Positions 38,855 through 50,131 of a stretch of DNA of 64,000 bases are shown here, piece after piece. Position numbers and translations under genes: made by a program. This stretch comes from Dipylidium caninum (Eukaryota; Platyhelminthes; Cestoda; Cyclophyllidea; Dipylidiidae). Under the pieces are notes generated by a model, which ran no database searches, was not told the DNA's origin, and saw only the letters and a list, made by a program, of their open reading frames with translations. The stretch spans positions 1,178,001 through 1,242,000 of the forward strand of contig QEYB01001208.1 in assembly GCA_017562135.1 (NCBI GenBank). The letters run 5' to 3'. Every line of letters begins with the position of its first letter. Position 1 is the stretch's first letter.

Positions 38855-41800
38855 ATGGCTGCAGATGTAGTCAGAGGTTCTCCCAATGCTGTGGATGACC
38901 TTCTTAATAAGCCAAAAGAGACCGCGGAAGATGACTTGGTGCGCGATCTAATCCTTTGACTTTTCATAGAGTGAAGAAGACAAGCAACTTCGAGATGAAC
39001 TGTATATGCTCTTGCAACGTCTTGAAGAGCCCAGTACCAATTTGCACGAATCTGCATTAGAGAATCTTAAAAACCTGATTAAATCGTCAACGACGTCTAT
39101 GACCTCCGTTCCAAAGCCGTTGAAATTTCTTCGCCCCCAATACCCTCGTATCAAAGACATTTATGAAAAATTACGTGAGCCTAAAACGAAAGTAATTAAC
39201 TGTTACAACGACGTTGATTTCTTCCTTAGGCCAGTTGTGCTGAAGTTGTCTCTGTAGTTGGAATGATAATGTATGACAATCCTGAATACAAATCCGACAC
39301 CCTCAAGTACCGCTTACTCAGCAAAATGGGCGATATCGGCGTCTGGGGGCATGAATACGTTCGGCTTCTAACTAAGCAAATTGTTGAAGTATGGGATGAG
39401 ACGTATGTTTCGGGTTTGGAGAACGGGAATTCTGAACAAGTTTCGAAGCAAAAGGAAGCTTTTCTGGATTTGGTTGCAAACATCGTTCCCTATTTGATGG
39501 AGCACAATGCTGAATCAGAGGCCATCGATCTATGCATGGAGATCGAAAATTTGGATTATTTGGAGAAATACACGACAGAATTGAACTTTCAACGCGTTTG
39601 TCTGTATCTTATTAGTTGCACCGCATATATTCCAGACCCTGATAATGTTAAGGTATGGATTCCTTGCAATTTGTCTAGTTTAGGTTCTCCGTTGCGCTCA
39701 AAACATTTACAGAAAATACAATGATCTGGGTAATGCTCTGCGCTGTGCTTTGCGCTTAAATGATGAATCCTTGGCCCGTTCGATTTTTAACGAAGCGGCT
39801 TCTCTACCCGTTTCAAGGTATGGAGTAAAAGGAACTGATGTTCGTCGACAATTAGCCTACTTGCTCGGAAAGCATCAATTTATTGTGCCATATGACGAAG
39901 TAATTGCTGAGGAAGATGAAGACTTGGCCGAAATGCTTGGTAACACTCGTTTGTCCGAACACTTTTCTATCCGCTTGCGCGAGAATTAGACATTGTGGAG
40001 CCAAAGGTATATTCGGCTTGGTATTTTGCTTCTATTTGTGCATAATTTTTATTCCTCACTTGCTTATATATATATATTTCCTAACCCTGGTTATTTCTAA
40101 TGCTTTGGTGTTATTTATACGTAACAGTTGCCCGAGGACGTTTATAAACAACACTTGGAACCCACTCGATTGACCATGTCTTCGATGCTTGATACTATGC
40201 GCACTAATACGGCAGCCTCTTACGTGAATGGATTGATAAATTGCGGATTTGGGAAAGAAAAATTGGTGCAAGACGATGCTAAAGATGGGTCGTGGCTTTC
40301 TCGACAAAAAGATCTAGGTGCTTTTGGTTGTTGTGATTAATCTTTTATATCTTTGGTTTTTATTCTCTTCAGCTTCGCTTTTCAACCATTCACTTAACTA
40401 TATCTACTTTGAATCTTTAGGAAAAATGAGTGCGGTAGCTTCACTGGGTTGGGTCATGTTGTGGGACGTGGATAGTGGTTTATCTCAAATTGACAAATAT
40501 CTATATGCCGTCGACGATCACACTCAGGCAGGGGCTCTTCTCGGTTGTGGTGTGGTTAACTGTGGCGTGAAGAATGAGTGTGATCCGGCTCTTGCTCTTC
40601 TCTCCTCTTACGTTGAGCATCAGACGGATGTTTTGTCTCGAGCTGCTATCATTGGTCTCGGGGTCGCCTACGCCGGTTCAAATAAGGTGGAGGCTATCAC
40701 CCACCTGGTGCCAGCCATACTGGACTCATCTTCTGGTCGACTTCAACACGCATGCTTAGCTTCGCTCTCAGCTGGTATGATTGCTGTTGGATCCTTGAAC
40801 GAAGATGTCACATCTACAATTATCCAAACTATGTTGGAACGTCCAGCTGCTCAATGGAACAACACCTTCAGTAAATTCATGGCCTTAGGTCTGGCTCTTA
40901 CTTGCTTGGGACGTCAGGACGAGGCAGAAGTAATTTTGGCTTCTTTGGAAGCTGTTAGTGAACCAATGAAGTCGATGGCGCATATGATGTGCGATGTCTG
41001 CGCCTATGCATGTACGTCAACTAAGGAAAGTTCTGTCATAATTTTCATTTAAATCGACTAATTTGCTCCCAGCGTTAGGGGTGCTGCCTCAAATGTTATT
41101 CTCTTAATGAGGTTAATATAATTTCAGGTAGTGGAAATGTCTTAAAGATCCAGAAATTATTGCATATTCTCTCGGAAAAATACGAAGAAAAAACAGAAAA
41201 AATTGATAAAGCCAAATCCGCCAATGCTGCAGTGGGAGTAGAGAAGTCGAAGTCAAAGGAACATCACCATCATCACAAAAAGGATTCGAGACGCACTGCT
41301 GGCAATTCAGGCGGGCGTCGAACACGACGCCACACAAATTCTACTAAATCGCTCACGGAAAACACACAGATGTCAACTGAAGAACCAATGCAAACAGATG
41401 AAGACGCAAATGTTGCTACCTCTACTCAGGGCTTCGACTACCACGCCCACCAGGGTCTGGCTGTTTTGGGTGTTGCCATAATTGCTATGGGTGAAGAAGT
41501 TGGCCTCGAAATGGCTTTCCGTATGTTCGGTCATCTGGTAGGTCTTTTTCCGAGACGTTTATTTAGCGAAAAAATTTGTTTTAATAATTTTTGGTTTATT
41601 GACTCACTTTCTGTGCTATTTCAGCTCCGCTTTGGGGAGACTCCGATAAAAAGAGTGGTGCCGTTGGCATTAGCCCTTTGCTACGTCTCGAATCCGCAGC
41701 TTAAGGTCCTGGACACCTTGAGCAAGTTTAGTCATGATTCTGATCCAGAGTTGTGCTATAATTCTATCTTGGCAATGGGTGTTGTTGGTGCCGGTATGTG

Positions 41801-42495
41801 GGATCGGAGTCACTTATTTTTCAGACATTTACAACATTTAGTGAATTATTTTTATGAATCTTATGACTTGCCTATTTGAGCTTATTACTCTCGATACTTT
41901 AATTAAGGCGTCGTTGAATTCTTTTTTTAACATTGTTTTTTTTAAATTCCCTTACGAAGGTACCAACAGTGCTCGTTTGGCTGCCATGCTTCGTCAACTG
42001 GCCAGTTATCACTGTCGCGATCCCTACAACCTCTTTTTGGTCCGTCTCGCTCAGGGACTAACTCACTTGGGCAAAGGCAGTCTCACTCTTTCTCCATGGC
42101 ATTCAGATCACGCTCTCTTCCGCCCTGTCAGTCTGGCCGGCCTCTTAACCTTGCTTATATCGTGTTTGGAAATGCGAATGACTTTCATGGGCCGTAGCGA
42201 TTATTTGATTTTCTATCTGACACCAGCTATTCAGCCTCGCTTGTTGATGACTTTCGACAGGGATTTGAAGCCCCTCACTGTAACTGTTCGTGTTGGTCAA
42301 GCAGTTGATGTCGTAGGACAGGCTGGCCGTCCAAAAACCATAACGGGCTTCCAGACTCAAACAACTCCTGTTATTTTGGCTCATGGAGAACGTGCAGAAT
42401 TGGCAACCGATGAGTATATGCCTGTGACAAACCTGCCCCTCGAAGGATTTGTTATTCTAACAAAAAACCCTTCTTATGAGAAGCCATCATCATAA
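38855..42495 (+). CDS. PSMD2: 26S proteasome base subunit RPN1/PSMD2
   Basis: RPN1 is the largest proteasome base subunit and the docking site for ubiquitin shuttle factors. Exons: 38855-38938, 38970-39191, 39230-39652, 39684-40006, 40128-40317, 40421-41011, 41128-41537, 41625-41793 and 41960-42495, about 980 aa against 908 in human. Landmarks are [27 protein letters not shown], the PC repeats ([35 protein letters not shown]), [26 protein letters not shown], and the C-terminal [10 protein letters not shown]...GFQTQTTPV...[10 protein letters not shown]. Exon 7 carries an insertion with a His5 run and a Lys/Arg/Ser-rich linker. Three introns are 31, 38 and 31 bp. Exon 4 (323 nt) breaks the frame near 39963 (see findings). 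The stop codon overlaps AATAAA. Start ATG is in a good context (acaATGG). Confidence 0.97.
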
Positions 42496-42499
42496 TAAA
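42494..42499 (+). terminator. Polyadenylation signal overlapping the PSMD2 stop
   Basis: The TAA stop (42493-42495) runs directly into AATAAA. If used, the mature 3' UTR would be only a few tens of nucleotides. Confidence 0.45.
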
Positions 42500-43006
42500 C
42501 TCGTGAATTCCGCCATAGGATTGTTTGCTTCTGCAAGTTCGAAGAATCTTGGTTCCTCCGCTTCACAACCTTTTGTTTTCCTAGGGAATAACAATAACCT
42601 CAGATTCCGGGGGTAATGATTTTTTTTCAAGTTGGCATCATATTTTGCCGCGTTAAAAAGATCGTCAATTCTCAGGACTTTCTGCTTTAATTTGTCCAAT
42701 CACGATAGTTGCCGCCATGTGCTTATGTGATAGCGACTTTCTGTGGGTTTAAGCCAGATGTGAGGCCGTAGTAGCTACTACCTAGGCTTCAGGAACTGTC
42801 TGGGTCCATGGTTTGGGTCAGTACCAGTTTCCTGACCTAGTAAGTTTTGCATAAACATCTCGGCGTCACTCCCCTAAAAGTCGGGAAGGGTCTGAAGTGT
42901 ATTTAGGGCCTCGACACGCAAATCTATCGTTAGCGGTGGGTCGCGCGTAGGTGGAGATCCACGTTAAAAAATAGGCCGGGAGTTGCCGAGTTGGAGTACA
43001 TTCCAG
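42500..43006. other. Intergenic spacer downstream of PSMD2
   Basis: No exon or repeat supported. Confidence 0.4.
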
Positions 43007-44147
43007 CTAGATCTGAGACATGGATTTGAGAGGGGCTGTGTACCTCAGGAGGTGAACATGGCCGAAGTCTAAGAATGTTAGATGGTTAACAGCAGGGTAG
43101 AGATCAGATTGAAGTTTTGAAACGGAGGATTCTGTTATCAGGCATGAATTTATAAGAAAGGTAACGTTTTCTGTGGGCCAGTGAAGCGTCTTACAGGTAA
43201 ACAGAGAAGACAATAACATTAAGTCCATCGCTGTGGCAAATGGCGAAATGCTACTGTAGACCAAGTTCGAACCCTTAGAAGTTAGAAACTGTCTTTTTTC
43301 AATTGCCATATAACTCTTTCCGTAAATGAAATTAGGAATGAATGTTAGCTGGGGAAAACCATATTTATCCGGCTTATTCGTTAGATTATCTTACCATTGA
43401 AGACATAAATCCGAGGAAGACGTTTTACGAGGGTTAAACTCACGTCAGTCTCCCTTTTCAACTGAGAGAAGCAACAAATTTTCACAGCTTCGTTGTCCAT
43501 TTTCCATATCCTGCACCAGCTTATGTTAACCGCATTTTTTAGTTCCTATTCTTGCTTTGTAGAATATTGTATTTGGAATGCAATTTGAAGAAGGTTGTGC
43601 TGGGCAATTTTTTTGATTTGGTTTGATACACTTGCAACTTGGTTGACGGGAACGGTAGTCATTAATGTGTTTTCGGGCCATATGAGCTTGCTTCGAAGTG
43701 ACTCTTCTCCTGATTCAAGAATGTTCTGACCGCAAAGTTAGCAGAAGTCGACTCGGCAAAGGATGTATAGGTTCGTAACATCCCCGGGCGAAAAATTTGA
43801 CAGTAGACGTAATTCAAATTGTGCTTTTACCGCCGATTAAAAGTAGCCGTGTTATATAAAGGCTATGTAAAGTGCATTTATACATGCTGACTGCCGTTTT
43901 TCTTTGTCGCTGGACCTATTATCAAATAAGCGCGCATTTCGCCTACCGCGCGGAATTTTTGTCGTGTCTGATCCTGTATAATCGTCGGTGAGCGAGACTG
44001 GGCTTTCATAGAATGCAAAATGGTAGTAATCTGCGCGCTCAAAATTCAAACAGGAATTATGGGAGATGTGATATTTGCGAAGTAGTTTATGCAACCGAAG
44101 CGGTAACAATCCTCCATCAGGCATAATGTCTTTTAACTCTAGGATGC
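43007..44147 (-). CDS. Unrecognised minus-strand gene, partial model
   Basis: Three coding-like blocks follow each other on the minus strand. Block 44147 to about 43915 follows a tag acceptor and reads ILELKDIMPDGGLLPLRL and onward, ending at a possible donor near an RGRRNARLFDNR segment. Block 43545-43395 follows a tag acceptor, contains NISWCRIWKMDNEAVK and LPRIYVFNG, and ends at gtaaga. The last block, from about 43348 to the stop at 43007, contains IPNFIYGKSYMAIEK and HLTFLDFGHVHLLRY. The composition looks like real protein but I do not recognise a family. The phase between the last two blocks does not close with the acceptors I can see, so the model is incomplete. Start codon not identified. 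Confidence 0.35.
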
Positions 44148-44229
44148 TATACAACACATGTTAAGCTCGAGCCACCATAAACACTACGAATCTATTCAGT
44201 GTCGTCTAGGAAAATCAGTGTAACTCCAG

Positions 44230-47200
44230 GCCGTTTCTCATGTTCATAGTTCGCACTTTTGCCCAATTTGTGGGATCGGTGGTATCCGCGACATGAATGC
44301 GTGGAATAAGCACGTTTTTTCAGACCTACACTCTTCTAACTCTGATCAATACATGCACACATCTAGTTATTGGTAAGCCGTCTTATCCGTTGTAGCCATC
44401 TGTTATGTTTTACTACCCATCCCTCATTTCTCTGTTAGGAAATCAGGGCTGAAACAACATCAGTGTAATAGATCCATACGATCAAAATTTAGTGGAGTGA
44501 ATGCTGAAGGTATTCTTTCATTAATCTTGTCGATGTCTTATTATTTCTGTGAACGCGCTTATTTTATGTATTTTTTGGCGCCAATGCCTGACTTGGTATT
44601 AGTAGAAATCACCGAGTCCTCCCTAACGTCTGAAACACCTCGTTTAGGATACACCTCGAGATCCGTTAATACGAGTACTTCTGCTTCAGGTAATTAATCT
44701 GGTCAATAATCCTACATGCTTTTAACTGGACAGATGATTTTTCTACCGAATTTTGGATCGCAATCTCAATATATTATTATTTCAGTTGAAAAGTCTAAGA
44801 CTTTCAAACCTCATACGTCTATTCAGAAGGCCTTGACTGTTGATACGTCCATTCGGACAACAGGTGATCGCGCACCCAATTCTTCAACGTACGATTATTA
44901 TTTTCACCAAGGGTCCTCATCACCTAAACATGGAGTGAGTTTAATATACCCCAACTGCATATAGAAGCGTCTTTTTTTATATAAGTTGACTTTCAATATG
45001 GGGGCAATCTTTACCGCATTAACATTTTTAACATAGAAATGAGGTTGTCTTCACCTTTTATAAGACATCGCATTGCATGCCTGTATAATTCTTGATAAGT
45101 GTATGAATTCTAATCCTTACCTTATTACAGCGACCAACGGATTCTCGTTTTCAATACCCCACAGTTTCTCCTTCATCGAAAACTGAACACGGAGCCATCT
45201 GTCAGGGTCGATCTCTGCGGCAGAGAGCATCTTACTATCGGCAAAGCTATAATCACATTCACCAAGACAGTCGTTCTAGATATTCTCGCCGTCATTCGCC
45301 AAAAAACATTTCATCATATCGTTCCTGTATGCCACAATCGAGAGCGCGCGGGAAATGCCGAAGGTCGTCAACTCTATCGGTTTCAGGCAAACATGCCGCG
45401 AGGATGGCTTCTAATACAAGTGTTCGGAGAAAGAATTTGGTAATGGCGACAAAGCATGACTATGGATTGAGGTCGATGCATTCCACTCCTCTATCGGAGC
45501 ATTTAGCGCATCAAGGGTCCTTAAAACATGGGGCGTCAGTACGTGATGCGCATTCAGTTGAGGATCTAGAGTCGGGAATCGTTGGGTCGTCTTCAACGCC
45601 TACATTGCCACCTTTGTCTCCTTCAAGTACCATAAGGAAAACTCACGAAATCTGGGAGCTTTCTGAGCAATTGGATGAGTTACGTCGTCAGAATTCTGTT
45701 ATCAGAGACTATATCCATCAACTGATGTGCATTCGAAATCAGGTAATTGTTATTTCTTAATATAGTGGATCGATATTCATCAAGCTATATCGGCAATAAA
45801 GAGTTTCGAGTGATATTTCGTATTTTAGTCTGCCAAATTATATGAAACTTTTTTTAGCCTCTCATATTATCGGTGATTTGATAGATCTTGGGGAAATTAA
45901 AATCAATTTAATCGATTAATGCTTTGCTTATGACATTTTTGAAGTGATAGAAGTGCCTCTTTCCCACTAGATTTTAGTTTTTTTGTTGGGAAGTGTGCCG
46001 TTCACTGGCCTAACAATTTATTCGTGAAATCATAATTAATTCATAAGATCTCGAAATACTTCCAAAATTTAATGTATCCAGGTTTGTATTTTTTTTGATA
46101 TTTGATGTCATAATCTCGTCAAAATACCTATTAATAAATCTGATAATATCGGCTTGAGGAGAACTCTTTTTTATAGTATTTAAGCATTTATCTTTAGACT
46201 CGATACCTTTGTTACAATACTTTACTTTTTTCACAGAATATTAGGGAAATACGGAGACTTAGATGCAAACGCTCAGTCCTTCTTCGAGGTGAGTTGTTTT
46301 TCAGAGCCTGGTCGTTATGGCTGCGAATAAAGAATATTAGTCATTTTTATTCTCGTCGATGCGGCTTCCTCTAGTTTATACTTGTATTCGGGCTGATCTA
46401 TACAGGAAGTATCTAGTGTTTCATTTACCAACAAGCGCTGCCCATTCATCGGATACCATTCCTAAAATCATATCTGAATACACCCAATCTTCTTTATTAT
46501 ACTATTTTACCGAGACAACAGCGCTTAAATTTCGTAATAGAAATGAACCAGTCCGATTCTCAAGCCGAAAGCGACTCCAGTGACGCACTTAATGACAGAG
46601 TTGCAGACGGGTTGGGTCAAACTGAGACAAAAATGGAGGGAAACCAAAGCCCAGAATCTGTTATCGGTGAAAATATCACCTCGCGACACCTCTCGAAGGA
46701 AATAACGGAGAATAACTCCCCAATTGAACATGCAATGACGGTAATAGCGCAGTCATCGCCCGGCCTGTCGAGGAAATTTGCAGGCAGTAAGCATGTTGTG
46801 TCATTTCTCATTGCGAAACATGAAGTTGACGCGCGAAAGTTGTATTTTAACGTCATTAACCCCTTGTGATCCTCGCTATTAATAATAGTAATGAATTTCT
46901 ATAGCCGTGTTTTTGACCATGAGATCATTTTAGCTCGATATAACTTAGATTCCTCGATCAAAACTATGTCCGAATTCCTTTATATTAATCATAATTTTTT
47001 TATTGGAACTGTTAGTCGCTTGAATAACTTAATTGTTTTTGATACGTCCTGCATAGAAACTTTTATCTTTTGTCTGCTTATTTCCACCTATTTCAGACTA
47101 TTCCCTGGAGGACGCAGTGCGGCCTCCTGAAAATATTGCCAAAATTCCACAAGACAAATGGCATTTTGGTAAAAATGGTAAATTCTCCAGCATTCATTGC

Positions 47201-48798
47201 ACCCCGAGATTATTTGCTGTAACTTTTAAAACAGCGGTTAATTCTTTTCACTACTTCTCTTAGTTTATCCAATAGTGTAGGAAATCTAAAGAAAATCGTT
47301 AACTTCTTGGAATTGCAAATGTCAGGGTCCTCAATGGAATGTTTTTGTGCAATAATAGCCAAAAAATGTAATATCACTGGATTAAGTAAGCTTCACTTGA
47401 AGGTACTTCGAGTAAGGTTTACGTTTGTCACGTTCTGCCTTTGCTCGACTCCTGTTTATGCGTTCAGGAGATTAGCTGAGGGATCGTTCTTCATTGTCTA
47501 TTGTTACATGAATTATGTGCTTCTTACATTCTTAGGAATTGTAAAGCCTGACGAACAGATGAATGGGAAAATACACCCTAATGAACAAGGCAAGTTGGGC
47601 CCATTTTTCCATGTGATTTTGGATGAAATTAACACTACCTATTTTCTAGCTCCACTGGAGACTACCGCTTTTTGTGCCCCACCGATGAGCGCAGAGGCTG
47701 TAGAGCGACCTACCAACAACCAACGTAAATCAAATTTTGTCGGGAACTTTTTTTCAAAGTTGAGTTAGATTCTCCTCGGTCAATAGGGTTAGCCATTATA
47801 ATTCAGGCCCGTTGGAAGATTTTACCCGTAGTTAAAAGTTATCCCCAATCCATGTCACAGAAAGGCTCAAGAATAGCCGAGGCAAATCAGATTTAGTGAG
47901 AATTGTAGATTTGTTTCACGAATTCATAGAAGTCTTTGATTACTATTAATAATTTCCCTCTTCAGGCTTGCAGGCAGGTGTTGAATCTAATTACTTCACC
48001 AGTAATTGCTTTGTTTTAAGAAGATGTAGGGCAGTCAAGGGGAGTATCTTTTCAATAGCAATACATAATTTTCTAACTTGGTACATTATACCTTTTAAAA
48101 TAAAATGAAAAGTCTTACATTTAATGAATTGTGTCTTCATGACTAACTTTAGAAGATGAACGATTTGTCGAAATCATCGCTTGTAATGCCTCTTCTAGAT
48201 CTATTCAAATAAATCACATGACTTTATGTGGTTACTTTGGAAAATGGTAAATCTGATAGTCAGTCTTCTAGTGTAAACACTGTGGAGGCGGGTGCATTAC
48301 CGAGGTGCTTCGATTTCCCTTGAAAAATATGTAATATGATAGCTCTTCTGTATGACTGTTATTTAGTAGTGTCGAATTTTGAGTGGGGTTCCCAGTTGCT
48401 TTTCCTCTTAGTGCGAGTTGATAAGTTTTTGCTTCTATGAATTTACCAAAGGCAATCCTTTGGGGCATTCGACCTCTCACGACTCTGCGAAGAGGAGAAG
48501 ATTGTTAAGGAAACCCCAGGAATCAGAAGCTGTAACAGAATGCCTTGAACTTGATAACGATCAACAGGCGACGGCAGCGTCGACAGACACATTGGAGTCC
48601 CGAGTTGATGAAGATCGGCTCCTGTGGGTCCGCCAGTTGTTAAGTCATCCACATAGTCGCCAATATACCTTTTCTGAGCTTGATAAATTAGCCGGCGATA
48701 TTACTGCTTCCTTGAGTGAGTATTGGTGCATTTTCTAGACGCTTGGGTTGGTTTCGATTGCCTTCATTCATTTTCTCTTTTTAGAATCTCGCAAATGA
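44230..48798 (+). CDS. Unrecognised protein with matrin/U1-type zinc finger and coiled coil
   Basis: Twelve exons join in phase (44230-44372, 44439-44509, 44603-44689, 44786-44934, 45131-45742, 46237-46288, 46541-46786, 47097-47177, 47281-47385, 47536-47724, 48452-48715, 48785-48798) to 670 aa ending in TGA; the 5' end is open. The first exon has CPICGIGGIRDMNAWNKH followed by VFSDLH, a C-x2-C-x13-H-x5-H finger with the Trp-x2-His of matrin-type fingers that bind RNA. The large fifth exon is Ser/Arg/His-rich and ends in a short coiled coil (LSEQLDELRRQNSVIRDYI). Then come an acidic Ser-rich region, a KIPQDKWHFGKN segment, a basic KRRRLLRK and a final helical segment (LLWVRQLLSHPHSRQYTFSEL). 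Probably nuclear. No ortholog recognised. Small exons rest on phase and splice sites and may contain errors. Confidence 0.55.
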
Positions 48799-50131
48799 AA
48801 TGTGAAGTAGATGTAGTTATTTGAGACTCAGTGTACATTAATATATCTTAAGGCTTGTAAACAACTCGACTTTTGAGTTGATGATGTTTGATACACGGTT
48901 TGTACTTCCACTTTTTTGTTTTGTTTTTTCTTTCTTGGCAAGTGAAATGTTTCACCTAAGTTGACATTTGTCAAACAAGCACAAAGTAGTGGTTTATGCC
49001 TTGCACTACTGGGAGGCGAATGGTCGGTCAAGTTGTATCCGTCAATGCTTATTAGCTATAGATGTGTCCGCCAATCTAGGCATTGAATGTGTTTGTGCAA
49101 CCATGATACCACCTGGAGATGGTTAGACATGCGTATATTGCGTTTGGATTTGTCTAGATGTGGTAAATATTCTGAAAATCGCTACTTTGATTGCCATTCC
49201 CAATCAAACCTCGGTTATCGACTTGATGGGTTGTAATTGAATCCACGGTCGAGGCAGTGCTCATAATGGCGAAGTAGCCGACCCTGTTCTAGAGCAGATT
49301 AGGCAGGTGACAGGATTTTAGGATTCAACCGTTTGAGAATTGCTTCATCTCCTTTACAGAAGCTCTCAAATCTTGTTTTACTATCATTATTGTAACTGCA
49401 AGAATTTATGCGACCCCTCTGATATTTCAAAGGGAAACGGTATTTCAGCTAAATTGGGAGGGTCTCGAGCTGACACTGATCATAATACATCCCCTTTGAT
49501 TATGCCGACTAGTTACTCCTAGAGTAAGATATACTGGTCCGCTAATAATTCTGCTTGAGTATTCAAGAATCAGCACTAAATTTATAGTTCTAAAAGCTTT
49601 TCAATAGAAGGTTCCAATCCTGGGTTGATGTGTAAAAGACGATGGCCCGTTTCTCCCATGTCATTATCCAATTTATTGCCCTTATGAGAAAACTATGGCC
49701 TGTTAATATTAAACAATATTATTTTTTTGAATACGGTTTTGTATTATACCTTAATTTGCAACTTTGCTAAGACCGAAACCATCTTGGAGAATTTAGGATC
49801 CGTATTTCCTCCCTTGATAGCGATTTATGGACTCTGACCAGTGGTGTGATTCAAAGCCAAATCTCACAAGTACGAAAGGACATTTATAGGGTAAATTAGT
49901 AAAATAAAGCATTGAGGTTCCCGTGAAAGTGGCGAGAGTCTGGCATTACAATAATAGCATAGTGCGTGTTTGGAGGCCAAAGGCAGATACATTACGGTAT
50001 GCCATAATTAATATCATTACCCCATGTGCGAATATCATTACAATTGATAATGTTGATAAAAAGTGTTCAAATGGGTTTGCTGAATCAGGCCTGTCTCAGC
50101 CCACCCTATATCTGGATATACCTAGTGGAGG
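48799..50131. other. Intergenic region upstream of HAT1
   Basis: No supported exon. It should contain the HAT1 promoter. Short ORFs at 49340 and 49923 have no homology or splice support. Confidence 0.4.

Noticed and set aside
39910..39990. 44-nt intron in PSMD2 exon 4
   Set aside because: It restores the frame but removes residues that are conserved in RPN1 on both sides of the break. An indel is simpler.
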